Of a stretch of DNA of 64,000 nucleotides, positions 39,983 to 50,505 are shown piece by piece. The notes under the pieces are model-generated. The model made no database searches, had not been told where the DNA came from, and saw only the letters and a list, made by a program, of their open reading frames with translations. The stretch is from Prorocentrum cordatum (Eukaryota; Sar; Dinophyceae; Prorocentrales; Prorocentraceae). The stretch is from contig CAUYUJ010014615.1 in assembly GCA_963575745.1 (NCBI GenBank), positions 1,342,970 through 1,406,969 on the forward strand, given 5' to 3'. How positions within the stretch are numbered: the stretch's first letter is position 1; each line of letters begins with the position of its first letter. The translations under genes were made by a program, and so were the position numbers.

Positions 39983-40609
39983 TCATTCGAATCGTGCCCA
40001 AGGCCTCCTGTCAAGCGCGTGCCTTAGTAAGGTGAGGTCCCGCTCGATAACGTAGACCAGTGCGCCGACCTCTGTCATCGCGGCGTCGTGGAGGTTGTCC
40101 AGCGCGCCCATGGCCAGCGATGTGGAACTAAAGGAATTTATCGACGAATACCCGGCAGAAAGCGTGCTGCACTGGGCCGCTCGGGCCACGCTTGGGCGCG
40201 CGCGATCGGAGCATGAAAGTGGAGACCGCCCCGCTGGCGTCGCTGTACAAACCCTCGACCTTGGCGTTGTCGACCTTCATGGATGCGTCGGGTTCGTCGG
40301 GGCACCCTTTGCGGCCGCCCCCATCGGTTCCCCATGTCAGCGCGCCGGCGCTCGCGCCCACGATGGTCTGAGATTATCCGCGTCGCTGCCGCGCGAATTG
40401 GCGGTCGCCTTCGCGATGCGTCGAGGGGGCGAGCTCGCTGACAACGTCGTGCCGGGCACAGCCGCGCGCGCCGCGTCCGCCATGGGGGCGAGCCGTGAAA
40501 ATGCTTCTGGAGAGACGTATCCAAACGACATCGAAGCAGCGGGTGAGTCGGAGGCCTCGAGGTCCTGTTGGCATTTTACATTTGTCCAGCTGGAAGCTGC
40601 GGGACGCAT
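39983..40609 (-). CDS. Coding-like minus-strand segment, unrecognised
   Basis: Three short frames in series read as protein. From 40609: SSWTNVKCQQDLEASDSPAA and SFGYVSPEAFSRLAPMADAA. From 40361: EPDASMKVDNAKVEGLYSDA and SGAVSTFMLRSRAPK. From 40189: FSSTSLAMGALDNLHDAAM followed by TEVGALVYVIERDLTLLRHA. The frame changes probably mark introns or indels of one gene continuing toward 39900. I do not recognise the product. Confidence 0.42.
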
Positions 40610-40729
40610 GCGCTTGCGTCAAAACCCGATAGCATTGGCGAGCGTGAGCGGGGCTAGCTAGTAGTCGTGATCGTTCAAACTTCTATAATTGAGCGACGTG
40701 CAATTTGCGTCGGGATGGGTTCTCGTCTC

Positions 40730-40932
40730 CACTCCGGGCGCTCGCAGCGCCTAGCCCCCCTGGGGCTCGCCCTGGCCGTCGAGAGTTTTCGGCCCATAGC
40801 GCATGAGCAGGACCTCCGCGAGCATTGAAAAAGAGGGAACGCACTTACGTAGCTTTGCCTTGCCGAGAAGTTTCTCCACATCGACCTTGAAATGTGACGC
40901 GGCGAATTCCTGCGTGGATTTGCCAATGAAAC
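40730..40932 (-). CDS. Coding-like exon fragment, unrecognised
   Basis: One minus frame without an early Met reads GKSTQEFAASHFKVDVEKLL, then GKAKLRKCVPSFSMLAEVLL and MRYGPKTLDGQGEPQGG before a stop. Amphipathic, charged and free of the Arg/Pro bias of shadow frames, it looks like genuine protein. The DNA after KLR reads GTAAGT, a consensus splice donor followed by a pyrimidine stretch, so the exon may end there instead. No family assigned. Confidence 0.45.
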
Positions 40933-40989
40933 ACTACCCCGGTGCGACCCTACCCAGGAGTTGGAGCCCCTAGGAAAGCAACTCAATAG

Positions 40990-41262
40990 TAACGGTGAGC
41001 GCCGTCCTCCTCCTTCTCCTCATCGTCGTAGTTGCCTTTGTTGTTGCTTATGGTTGCTTGTGCCTGGTTTTGCTTATGCTTTGCCTTCGCACGCGCACGC
41101 ATGTGTTTGCATTCGCTCGCAGGGTGGGCTCTCTGATCGTACTGTTGGACATTGCGTTTGCGTTGCCTTTCCTTTGCTTTGATGTTGCTGTTGCTTTCCT
41201 TCGCTTTGCGTTGATCGTGCTTTGTTTTGCTGCTGCTGCTGTTGATTTGCCTGCCTTTGCAG
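40990..41262. repeat. TTGCTTTG-rich low-complexity stretch
   Basis: TTTGTTGTTGCTT, TTGCCTTTCCTTTGCTTTG and TTGCTGTTGCTTTCC words. Pyrimidine and G biased, with no stable unit. It leads into the pentamer tract. Confidence 0.65.
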
Positions 41263-41690
41263 CTACGCTATGCTATGATATGCTATGATATGATAAGATG
41301 TGCTAGGCTGTGCTATGCTATGATATGCTATGTTATGCTATGATGCGCTTCGCTGCGCTATGATATGCTACGCTAGGCCGCGCTATGTTAGGCGAGACTA
41401 CGGTATGCTCTGTTATGCTGCGCTGAGATATGCTATGATGTGCTATGCTGCGCTATGCCATGACATGACATGGTATGATATGCTGCGCTATGCTATGCGA
41501 TGCTGGGCTATGCTATGGTATGCTGAGCTAAGCTAGGTTAAGCTAAGTTTAGCTAAGCAAAGCCCAGCTAAGCCACAGATAAGCAAAGCTAAGACAAACC
41601 TGAGCTGAGAGACGCTAAGCTAAGCTCAGATGAAATAAGCTAAGCTAAGATGAGATAGGCAACGCCAAGCTAAGGGGACGCAGCTGGGGG
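41263..41690. repeat. Pentanucleotide tract changing from TGCTA to TAAGC
   Basis: About 280 bp of TGCTATGATATGCTATG-like pentamers (TGCTA, TGATA, TGCGC) pass near 41530 into AGCTAAGCTAAG-like pentamers (GCTAA, GATAA). The two halves share the GCTA core but differ in the other bases, giving a sharp change of unit within one tract. Confidence 0.88.
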
Positions 41691-41868
41691 GACCGCGGGA
41701 CGGATCCTGGGGGAACCGCCCAGGGCGCATTACACTGCCCGGCTCCTTTAAGCCAAGAGAGTAAGAACCCTTCTAGGCAGAGCCTTGGTAGGGAAAAGCC
41801 CCGAAACGGCGAGCGAAAAACAAATTGATGTTCGCGCTGGTTTTTCTACTCTTCGTTACCAGCCAGAA

Positions 41869-42873
41869 TTAGGCAGGAAATTCGCGTGAAAATCCGAAGC
41901 AACATTCTCCAGGACAATCCAGGCCCATCCTATCGTTATCCAACCGAAATCCGCTCTGCGATGTCTTCGCCAGGAGAATTGCGGTGACTCCTGCAAGCTC
42001 GTCAGCCGTTTCGGTGGCGAAGTTGAGCGATGGGCCCCGTGGCGTCGGTACCGGGGCTGTCGAAATCTCTGCGCTCCTCGACGCATGGGGTGTGGGCGGA
42101 GTGGCCGTCGTGGGGTCGTAGGTCTTGTCGGGCATGTCAAGCTGCTCCTGGCTGGGCATGTATTCGAGGGAGGCCCCGGCGTCGTCCATGCCCTGGCCAA
42201 GTAGCGGCAGTGGGTCTGGCTGAGCAGGCACGCTACTGGACTTGGCGCCTAACTCTCCCAGCCTATGTCTGCTCCCGCAGGGAGCGGTCTCGGGGGCTCC
42301 CGAAGGGCAATCCCCCTGGAGCGGGACTCCTGGCCCCGGACCTCCTGGGCCTGAGGGCCCAGCGGAGCAGCGCGGCGACGAGGGGGGGCCCGTGTGGGAG
42401 TGGGCGTGTAGCCTCGGGCCTATGTGCCGTCCTCGGTCGGGTGCGAGTTCGGCGCGGGCAGGCGCCTGAACTGGCGCTGGGGCTGCGAGAAGGCCTCCTT
42501 CAGCTCCTGGTCGCGCAAAGAACTGTTGCCGCTGTGCCGTGCTCGGTCTGCCGCCGGAAGGATGCCGTAGTGCCGCTTGCGAGCGCGTTGCCGATGTCGT
42601 AGCATGCCTCTGGCTAGTCTGTGGCATTCTGCCAGTCGTCGCTCTCGCCGTGCCTGCCGCAGGTCCTCGGGCTGAATCCCTGTGCTTCTGGTTGACGCCC
42701 TCGATGCGTTGGCTCAAGTTCTTGCTCAACTCGCGGATGGAGTCGTCGAGAGCTGTGATCTCGTTATCGATTGTGTTTCTCTCCCAGCGTCGCGTGCGTT
42801 GACTGCGAAGTTCGGGCTTCCTCGCGCCCCTGCGGTCGCTGGACATCCAACGAGTTGCGCTCCAAGGCCGCAT
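41869..42873 (-). CDS. Coding-like minus-strand protein with coiled-coil start, unrecognised
   Basis: A 334-codon frame. The first 65 residues are charged and helix-prone (RNTIDNEITALDDSIRELSK, then NLSQRIEGVNQKHRDSA), fitting a coiled coil. The middle is Gln/Ala/Pro/Gly rich. The end is again more ordered (DDAGASLEYMPSQEQLDMPD, LNFATETADELAGVTAILLA, SQSGFRLDNDRMGLD). The composition resembles dinoflagellate retroelement gag or an RNA-binding linker, but no zinc knuckle or enzyme motif is seen. It may be an exon of the same minus-strand gene as the neighbouring segments. Confidence 0.42.
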   Translation of the reverse strand: MRPWSATRWMSSDRRGARKPELRSQRTRRWERNTIDNEITALDDSIRELSKNLSQRIEGVNQKHRDSARGPAAGTARATTGRMPQTSQRHATTSATRSQAALRHPSGGRPSTAQRQQFFARPGAEGGLLAAPAPVQAPARAELAPDRGRHIGPRLHAHSHTGPPSSPRCSAGPSGPGGPGPGVPLQGDCPSGAPETAPCGSRHRLGELGAKSSSVPAQPDPLPLLGQGMDDAGASLEYMPSQEQLDMPDKTYDPTTATPPTPHASRSAEISTAPVPTPRGPSLNFATETADELAGVTAILLAKTSQSGFRLDNDRMGLDCPGECCFGFSREFPA

Positions 42874-42891
42874 CGCAGAAGCATTGTGTAG

Positions 42892-43508
42892 TCAGTCCCC
42901 AGCGCGGCGCGCTATCGTCCAATTCGAGGCGCTCGCCAAGGCGGCCCGCTCGGTGAGCCAGCTGGCCCTCGAGGCTGGCGAGGGAAATCTCCGCGCCGAT
43001 GTCCCTCTTTCATGCCGACTGCAAGTGCGCTCCGATCGAGGCGCTGCATGGCCTTGCCCTCTGCTTGGCAGGCGGGCGGGGCCTCGAGCTTTGGCGCAGG
43101 CGGCCCGCGGTCCCTGAACTTTCTCGATGCCTGGAGCGCGCGCGCCGTCTCGTTCTCGCCAGTTCTGGATCCAGGAGACGAGGCCGCTCGGGAAGAAGAT
43201 GCAGCCCGTGATCGAGGTGCGTCGTGCGACGCGCGCGGGGCCCGTGTCGCAGCGTGTGCTCGTCATTGCCATGAATGTGTTCACCAGGTATTTGCTGCGG
43301 GAACTTGTCCTGCTTCTCCTTCGCGTCTTGCGGGGCTGGGGCCAACCGCCTCGTCGCCGCCCATGTCCTTCGCGAATCTGTCGTTCAAGTCCATCATCGC
43401 AGTCGGCGTGAACCGCGACGGCGTGGGAAGTATAGCATTTGAGCGTAAACCACGTCGACGACCTTGGTCACGGTGGCCATCCACAGCGGTGACTTCTTCT
43501 TGTCCCAT
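42892..43508 (-). CDS. Coding-like minus-strand segments, unrecognised
   Basis: From 43508 the frame gives DLNDRFAKDMGGDEAVGPSP and AGQVPAANTW. A second frame (43284-42892) gives MNTFMAMTSTRCDTGPARVA, GCIFFPSGLVSWIQNWRERD and RSERTCSRHERGTSARRF. The switch lies near 43290. Motifs are too few to name a family. Same strand and style as the flanking segments. Confidence 0.35.
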
Positions 43509-43529
43509 GGGCCGTTGAAGAGCAGGCCG

Positions 43530-43871
43530 CTATGATCTCGAGCTTGGTCGCGCCCTGCTCGAGGGCGAGCGCGCCTCCTCTTCCGCGCAGGCCGCTAAGT
43601 TTTTGATGCGCGCGCTGCGTTGTCCACGTCCGAAGCGCGCGGCCAAGTGATGTTCGCGCTGTCGCGCGCGGTGAGGGCCGCGAGGATGTCTCGGGATCTT
43701 GGCGCCAGGGCGCGCCGCAATGCGCGCCTGCGTCAGCTGCGCGCTGACCCCTTCGCCCTTGGCGCCAGTCAAGCTGACCGGATTGACGACTGCGAGCAAG
43801 AGGGAGGCGGCCCGAGCGGCCATCGGGGCGCCGCGGCCCCCGTGGGAGCACAGCCGCGGCGGCGCCGTCAT
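43530..43871 (-). CDS. Coding-like minus-strand fragment, doubtful
   Basis: The frame contains MAARAASLLLAVVNPVSLTG and EGVSAQLTQARIAARPGAKI, which are plausible. The rest is Arg/Ser/Ala-rich and typical of GC-driven open frames. No assignment. Confidence 0.25.
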   Translation of the reverse strand: MTAPPRLCSHGGRGAPMAARAASLLLAVVNPVSLTGAKGEGVSAQLTQARIAARPGAKIPRHPRGPHRARQREHHLAARFGRGQRSARIKNLAACAEEEARSPSSRARPSSRS

Positions 43872-43949
43872 CGCCCCGAGGCAGACAATGGCGCCCGCCC
43901 GACACCTCCACCAGCCAGGCCGAGGGAGTTGGAACCGAGGTGGGCTTGT

Positions 43950-43976
43950 ATATTTATATATATATATAATCTAATG
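43950..43976. repeat. TA microsatellite
   Basis: TATTTATATATATATATAA within otherwise GC-rich sequence. Confidence 0.85.
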
Positions 43977-44119
43977 CATGCGTGTGTTTACGTTCACCTA
44001 TACGCGATGTTATGTACTCTTGGTCTGCCAGCCTGGGCGCGCCAGCTGCGGGGCGTCGCGCAAGCGTTGCCAGTGGCCCTGCAGGCCAGGCGCGCAAGCT
44101 CTTGCGCACGCGCCCTAGT

Positions 44120-44866
44120 CTACAGACGGCCCCGGCAAACGTCGCGGAGGAGCAGGCCCATGGCCTTCTGCAGCTCGCCCAGATCCAAAGGCTGCTCTTG
44201 GTCGACACCTCGGCGAACTCCTCTTTCGAGGCCGTCGACATGCGACTCCTGCTGTCGATTGGGGGCGTCGCCGGCGCCCTTGCCGCCCGACGCCCTTCTG
44301 GCCGTTCCCTTCGGCGGCTTGCGCCGCCGTGACCTCGCGGGGTGAGAGTGGCTAGGCGGGGCCTGCAGCTGCGAGGCCGAAGGCGGCCCTGCCGAATTCG
44401 CCTCGGACCGGGCCATCATGCGGGGGCCCTCAGAGGCGGGTTCGGCCGCGCGCGCGCCGTGCAAGGACGAGGCCAGCGCCGAAGCCTTGGAGGAGCACAT
44501 CTCGCCCCCTCCCAACGAAGCAAAAGGCTCAATCGCGCGTCTCTTATAGCTCGTGACGGCATGAGACATCAACGGCATCAACGCAGCCCTTGCCGAGCCA
44601 GAAAGCGCGGCACCCATCGCGCAGAATGGCATTTCTCGCGAGGCGGCAGAGCGCGAGCAAGACCCAAGAAAGCGCCGACGCCAACGCGCTTGTACTCCGC
44701 CCCATCCGCCACGCACACGCAGAACGCGTCCTGCGGCCCGCCGCTTCCCTGTGACAGGTGCGCAACGCGCGCGCGAACCGCGCGCTTGCGCAGCGCCTGC
44801 AGCTCGGGGTCGCTCTGGCGCGCTGCCTGCGGCGCCACGGTCCCAGCTGCAAATATATGATTGCAA
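44120..44866 (-). CDS. Coding-like minus-strand segment, unrecognised
   Basis: A 248-codon frame. The plausible part is the second half: AALMPLMSHAVTSYKRRAIE, PFASLGGGEMCSSKASALAS, GPRMMARSEANSAGPPSASQ and the end LERGVRRGVDQEQPLDLGEL followed by QKAMGLLLRDVCR. The first half is Arg/Gly rich and may be non-coding. Possibly the first visible exon of a gene running down to 37883, all on the minus strand. No family recognised. Confidence 0.35.
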   Translation of the reverse strand: MQSYICSWDRGAAGSAPERPRAAGAAQARGSRARCAPVTGKRRAAGRVLRVRGGWGGVQARWRRRFLGSCSRSAASREMPFCAMGAALSGSARAALMPLMSHAVTSYKRRAIEPFASLGGGEMCSSKASALASSLHGARAAEPASEGPRMMARSEANSAGPPSASQLQAPPSHSHPARSRRRKPPKGTARRASGGKGAGDAPNRQQESHVDGLERGVRRGVDQEQPLDLGELQKAMGLLLRDVCRGRL

Positions 44867-45205
44867 GCGTTCGTCGCCGCGGACATCGCCTGGGTCGGTC
44901 CCCGAAATTTTCCGCGCAATGGCCCGCCAGGAAAAGCCGGCGCCCCCGGTGCATCAGCGACCCTGGTGGCCTCGCTAAAATATGACGCGGCGCACTGCCC
45001 CCTCTGTCTGAACAATGTTTCTGATCGCAACCCCCGCTATGGGCCCGCGCAAACATGCGCTTGCCCGTCGGGCGGCGCCCCCGAGGTCGCCGCAGCGGCC
45101 GTGGCGCGGGCGGTGCGTCTGCACGGCGCGCCTCGGCAATCACCTCCTTGGCGCGACCCGCGGCTACCGTCGCCTCTCCCAGTGTCTAGGATCGTCGCAG
45201 GAGCG

Positions 45206-45251
45206 TTTTTTTTTTTTTTTTTTTTTTTTTTTTTCTGAAGCTTTTTTTTTT
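45206..45251. repeat. Poly(T) tract (29 T, then 10 T)
   Basis: TTTT run at 45206-45234, CTGAAGC, then a second T run at 45242-45251. On the minus strand this is poly(A), as at the 3' end of a retroposed transcript, although no matching source was recognised. Confidence 0.93.
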
Positions 45252-45599
45252 CACTGGGGTCGGGGCTTCCGTTGACGCTGGGGGCAGTTTGCGCGGCTCG
45301 CAACATGGCAGCGCCATTCAGCGCGCGCGGGGGCGCGCGCGGGCGCCCAGAAGCGCGCAGCTACTGGGAGAGACGCCCGCAAGCGGCCGCGCGAGACCAC
45401 GGGCGCTCACAGGCGCGCGGAAGCACTGGCAAGCACCCCCGCGTGTTCACATCTTCCTAAAAAAGGTTGGCGAGACTTTCCACGCGTGCCCACGAGCACC
45501 CGCAACTGATCACGAAGCGCCCGCGGGCGGTCGCAGTCGCGGGCACGCGCCCAAAGGCGGCCACACAAGCGCAGAAACGCACGCCGAAACCTCCCCCGC

Positions 45600-46215
45600 A
45601 TGCACTGCTCCGCAGGCACTCGGAGGCCTCCGCCCAGCGTCGCGACCAGGGGGCCACGTAGTGAGCCGGGCGAATGTTTCTCAGCCTTGCCGGTCGCCCA
45701 CGGCACCCCTGCGCGCGGTGGCAAGGGGCATCTTTTACAGACAGCTTCCGGAGGCCCATCGACCCCCAGCGCATATTGAACTGCTGATGAGGGGGCCTGA
45801 GCGCGTTCCAACGTTTACAAGAACGTTAGGTCGCAGAGGGGGGCCTTGGCCACAGACGGCCAACAATAAATGCCTGGGCCTGTGAGTTAACATAATTTTT
45901 GCATGGGCAATGTAAAAAACCATGACGCATACGCCGGTGCAGAGAAATATACATGCATGGGCGGGCGTACATAACGATATGCACGGACCAGTGTAGCACG
46001 ACAACGGTGTACAGGTGTATCCAGAATGTGGCAACATTTTCCCAGCCGCCCATGTACGCAGAGGGCCTCAATCGGGCATTGCCTTTTGGATGGGCACTGC
46101 CTCGCGAGATTCTTGCGTGGCTTTGCTAGGCTCTCACGGGACTCATGGGGTTCGCTCGTCGGGCTCTCACGTGTCTCGCGGGGTTCGCTCGTCGGGCTCG
46201 TCGGGCTCTCGCGGC
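45600..46215 (+). repeat. Left arm of a large inverted repeat
   Basis: Matches the reverse complement of about 47670-48270 over more than 500 bp with moderate divergence. Shared landmarks in order include GCAGGCACTCGG, TTTCTCAGCC, GGCACCCCTGCGCGCG, GGCCCATCGACCC, GCCACAGACG, ATGCATGGGCGGG, GGCATTGCCT or GGCATTGCCTCGCG, and repeats of GGGGCTCTCG or GGGCTCTCGCGG. Gaps are present. Confidence 0.85.
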
Positions 46216-46615
46216 CTCGAGGGCTGCAGCAAGACCCCCAAAGGGCCCCGAGAGAGTTCCAGATGGCCCCAAGAAGGGCAAATCAGAACCCCAACGAGGC
46301 CATAAGAGGGCCCCAAGAGGTCCCCAGAGATGCGTCACGGCCGCGAAACATCCCCTGGGCCTTCTCGGGGCCCTCTTGGCCCCCCCTGGGAGCCTCCTTG
46401 GGCCCCTCAAAGACGGCGGCAGAAGCCTCAGGAAGAGTCAAGAGAGGGCCCCAAGAGGGCCTCAAGAGGCCACCAAGAAGGCCCACGGGATTATCTACCA
46501 CAAGGGGGTCGGTTGGTAGACCTGGGCCCTTCTTGGAAACATCTACGGTGCTCTTGGGGGCCATCTGGGGACCCCGGGGAGCCTTGTGGGGCCCCTTCTC
46601 CCGGCCCTCCGAGGC
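46216..46615. repeat. GGCCCCAAGAGG dispersed repeat between inverted arms
   Basis: GACCCCCAAAGGGCCCCGAG and GAGGGCCCCAAGAGGGCC words, the same family as at 16140-17142, again followed by a CTC tract. Confidence 0.75.
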
Positions 46616-46850
46616 CGTCTTCCCTCCTGCCTCCTCCTCTTACTTTATCCTGCTTCCTCCTGCAGCCCCCATCCTCTGCGTCCTCCTCCTGCCTCCTCCT
46701 CCCCCCCCCTCCTCCTCCTCCTCCTCCTCGCCCTCCTTCATCCTCTCTTGCACCTGCATAATATGATTCCTCATCCTCCTCCTCCCTCCTCCTCTTCCTC
46801 CTCCTCCTGCCTCCTCTTGCCTCCCCCTGCTCCTCCGGCTCCGGCTCCTC
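46616..46850. repeat. Polypyrimidine CTC tract between inverted arms
   Basis: CCTCCTCCTC runs with CTTGCACCTGCATAATATG interruption at about 46746-46766. Confidence 0.88.
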
Positions 46851-47035
46851 AAGGCCACAGGGCCCCCGGAGCATTCAGAGGGCCGTTGGGGTCCGCACTG
46901 CGCCCCCCACTGCACTCCCCACTGCGCTCCCCACTAGCGCCCCACTAACGACCGTCGCAGGGTTCGTGGCCATGCCGATTCGGCTTAAAGTCGAGTGCCA
47001 CAATCGACTGCGAAGTCCCGCTTAAGATTTCTCGT

Positions 47036-47216
47036 GGGCTCGTTGGTGGGCTCGCTAATGCGCCCCTCAGTGGGCTCGTTAGTGGGTCGTTAGTGGGCCC
47101 CTTAGTGGGCTCGTTAGTGGGTCCCTTAGTGGGCTCGTTAGTGGGTCCCTTAGTGGGCTCGTTAGTGGGTCCCTTAGTGGGCTCGTTAGAGGGCTCGTTA
47201 GTGGGTCCCTTAGCGG
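47036..47216. repeat. 24-bp tandem repeat
   Basis: Unit is two 12-mers, TTAGTGGGCTCG and TTAGTGGGTCCC, alternating about seven times. Because 24 is a multiple of 3, the minus strand reads a perfect (EPTKGPTN)n octapeptide. There is no other sign of coding. Confidence 0.93.
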
Positions 47217-47559
47217 GGGCGTTCGGGGGTCCGCTCCTGGGCCGTTCGTGGGCGGCCTCCTGGAAGAGCCTCGTTGTTGCCTGGTGGGCTTCTTGATGCG
47301 AGCCCTGAGTGACTTCGCCCAAGAGCGTCCGAAAGGTTTCAAGACCCACCGATGAGAGCCCAACGGAGACTTCGAGTCCGACGGAACGCGACGGAGCCAG
47401 AAGGAGCCCTACGGAACCCGACAGAACCCGACAGAGCTCAAAGGGAAAGGAAAAGGCGACAGGACGAGCCCGACGAAGCCTGACAGAGCCCGACTAGAGG
47501 AGGGAGGAGGACAAGGAAAAGAGAAGGGAGGATGACAAGGGGAGAGGAGGAGCGCGACG

Positions 47560-48270
47560 GAGCCCAATCGAGCCCGCGAGAGCCCCACGAGAGCCTCGAG
47601 AGAACCCCTGGGGGAGCCCGGCGAGAGCCCCGCGTGGGCCCCACGAGACCCCGAACGAACCCCGAGGAACGCCCGGCGAAATCCTTGCGAGGAACCCCAT
47701 GAGAGCCCCGCAGGAACCCCGCGAGAGCCCGACAATCGAGCCCCACGAGACCCGTGGGAGCCCAACAAAGCCCCACGAAAACCCCGCGAGGCAATGCCGG
47801 TCCCAAAGACAGCGCTCGAGAGAGGCAGACCGCGTACCTTGACGGTCAAGTAATCGTTGCCGCATGTTGGATGCACTTGTGCATCGCTCTCGCTCTTCAC
47901 TGGCCCATGCACGTGTTTTTCTTTACCCGCCCATGCATGCATATTTCCATATGCTGGCCGATGCTCGATGTCGTGTTCTATACCGGTTAATGCTCACATG
48001 GTCGCACATTGGCCCATGCAAGTCTTTCGCACGTCTGTGGCGAAGGTCCCCTTTGCAGCTTAACTGTTATACATGTTGAAGGATACGCAAGTTCCTTAAT
48101 CGGGTGGGTCGATGGGCCGTCGGCAGTCGTCTGCAGAAAGCACCCCCTGTCAGCGCGCGCAGGGGTGCCGAGGGCGACTGACATGGCTGAGAAACAATCG
48201 CCCGACTCACTATGTGAGCCTCCCGGGCGCGACACTGGGAGGAAGCCTCCGAGTGCCTGCAGGGCGGTGT
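47560..48270 (-). repeat. Right arm of the large inverted repeat
   Basis: Reverse-complement partner of 45600-46215. Its inner end (47560-47790) is a degenerate GAGAGCCCCGCGAG repeat, which pairs with GGGCTCTCGCGGGG-like words at the inner end of the left arm. Confidence 0.83.
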
Positions 48271-50440
48271 ATGGCAATTTGTGAGCGTTTGACAGTAATG
48301 GCCACTTGTGAGTGTTTTGCAATGTCGGGAAGGCGTTGGCGGGTCACTTCCAAACCGCGCCAAAATAATGGCCGCGCGTTTAAGACGACTTCGCCGCTAT
48401 CATGCAACGCGCATGCCGTTGGGCACGCACCGGGCCCCGCCCCGCGCAATCGCCATGGCCACGAACCATTCTGGCGAGATGCGCCACCATGGGCACACGC
48501 GCGCCCACGATTCAGCCACCCCCCTCGAGAAGGAGGGGGCAACACCATAGCGCCCGAATCCAACAAAAACGGCCATGAGCAATGAGTGCGGAGCGCGAGT
48601 CCAGCGCGCGCCGCAAAAACGAAACAAGAAAAAAACAAAAAAGCAACAAAAAGAACATGAAAAAACACCACTAGTGGATCCTAGCCTCGGGGAGAGCTGA
48701 CTACCGCTGCGATGATCATTGAAAGCTCGCCGACGCAACGGCGAAAGGCAGAGCGGGCCCGCCGGGGATGCGGAGAACGGTAACGCAGAAGGCGCGCCGC
48801 CTGGATAAAACTTACGTTGGAAACGACCGACCCGCGAATCATCGCGAGGCAAGGCAACCGGTTTTCCGACCTGAGGACACAAAAGGCCGACGCCCTATCC
48901 CGGAACAACAAGCGACCGCCAACGACTGCGAAAACGCCGCATCCGTTTTCCGCTCCATGGGTGCTTTGTTGTTGCCTGTTGTTTCCTGTTGGTGACGGGC
49001 GGAAGAACGCTCGCGCCCCTGGCCGGGGGCGACCTGCGATTTGCCCCTGCGCGTCGGCCGGCCGGCCGGCCGGGCAGATGGAACGCGAGGCGGCGGGCGG
49101 CGGGGGGCGCGGGCAGGGGGCTGCGATGGGCAACTCTCCTGCGACTGGATAGCAGGAGGACAGGGGGGCACATGGCGCCCGCCCCCGCCCCCGCTCCACC
49201 AGCGCTCCCATGCGCTCCTGCCGCAGCGGTGGATATGTGACGCAGTGCCCTCGGCGGGCCCCAAACGCGCCCGCGCGCCGCTGGCCTGGTCGACTGCGCC
49301 CAGAGCCCGGGCGCGGCCCTCAGACGCGGGCCCTCTTCCCGTCTATGAGATAGGGAGGGGGGCCGAAGAAGGTCGACGCGATGATGCAAGCGAGCAGCAG
49401 CGCCCGAGACCGAACTCGCATCACGCGCGTGGCGCGGCAGCGGGGGCGCAGGCCAGCGGTGAGGCGCCGCGGAGGATGACGGCGATGATGGTGATGATGA
49501 GTTGTTGGCACCCGTGCGTCTTCGCATGTTCGCGGGCGACCAGTTCTGCGGGACTGAATGCGGGATCCGCGCGAAGACCACGTCTGATTCCGGCGCCCAG
49601 CATCCGCGAACAAATATCAGATCACGCCTGCCACGAGCGGGCGCGACGCCAGTTCCGCAGCGCGGAACCAAAGGTCAGACATGTCCTCAGGAAGTCTGAT
49701 TACGACCCGGGCGCGGCAACCTCCCACCGCCACCCGACCGAAATGCTCCAGCATGGCGTACATGATCGCCCCGGGAAGGTGAGCCCGCGCAGGTGCGCGG
49801 CAGGCGCCGCGCGCAATGACGCGCTCGCCGCCGCTTCGAACCGGCTGGCAGGCTCTTCTACGCAAGGTATCCTGCCGCGCCGCATGCTCGCATGCTGGAC
49901 TGCCGCCGCGATGTCCACGCGGGGTGAAATATGTCACCCTGCGAATGCCTGCGCCTCGCGCGCCGCGCACTGCAAAACGACCCAGATTTGTTGAAACTGA
50001 TGCTTGCCGTAATCTGATAGCCTTCTACTGCAGCGAAACCGCCCAGACATCGAACGGCAGTCCGCGCACGAACATGTTGCACGCGCGGCGTGGGCACCCG
50101 GCGATTTTAGACGCGCCCGCCCGGAACACTTGAATGAGCCCCTCGCTGGCCAGACACCGCCAGTTACGGAAATCAGGCCACTTGCGCCCCCAAGCTGGAA
50201 CAAGTCTGTCTGCACAGCTCAAGGAGCGCAGCGGAAGACGTTCAAGCTCGACGAGGCAAGTCGAGCTTCTGCAAGCTCAGGGGTGACAGACGCACTGCGG
50301 GATCGGCGCCCTGCTGGGTCTGCCACGAGGCATGGGGGCCGTAGGAATGCATGCCCAGCCACAAAAGGCGTAATCGCCGTCGCGCCCGTGGCCAAGTTTC
50401 CGCGACGTGGGAAGCGCATCCCGCGGCTGCGGCTATTTGT
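48271..50440. other. GC-rich stretch without a recognised gene
   Basis: Only Arg/Ala/Pro-rich overlapping frames. GGCCGGCCGGCCGGCCGGGC at about 49055-49075 is a local CCGG run. Nothing else was identified. Confidence 0.45.
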
Positions 50441-50444
50441 CTTC

Positions 50445-50480
<36 letters not shown>

Positions 50481-50505
50481 TGCTCTCTCTCTCTCTCTCT
50501 CTCGA
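50441..50505. repeat. (CT)n microsatellite
   Basis: CTCTCTCT run of about 60 bp broken once by CCCTTG. Confidence 0.93.

Noticed and set aside
41700-41830. Structured non-coding RNA or tRNA-derived SINE
   Set aside because: A GC-rich stretch with some self-complementarity but no A/B box or known RNA pattern found.
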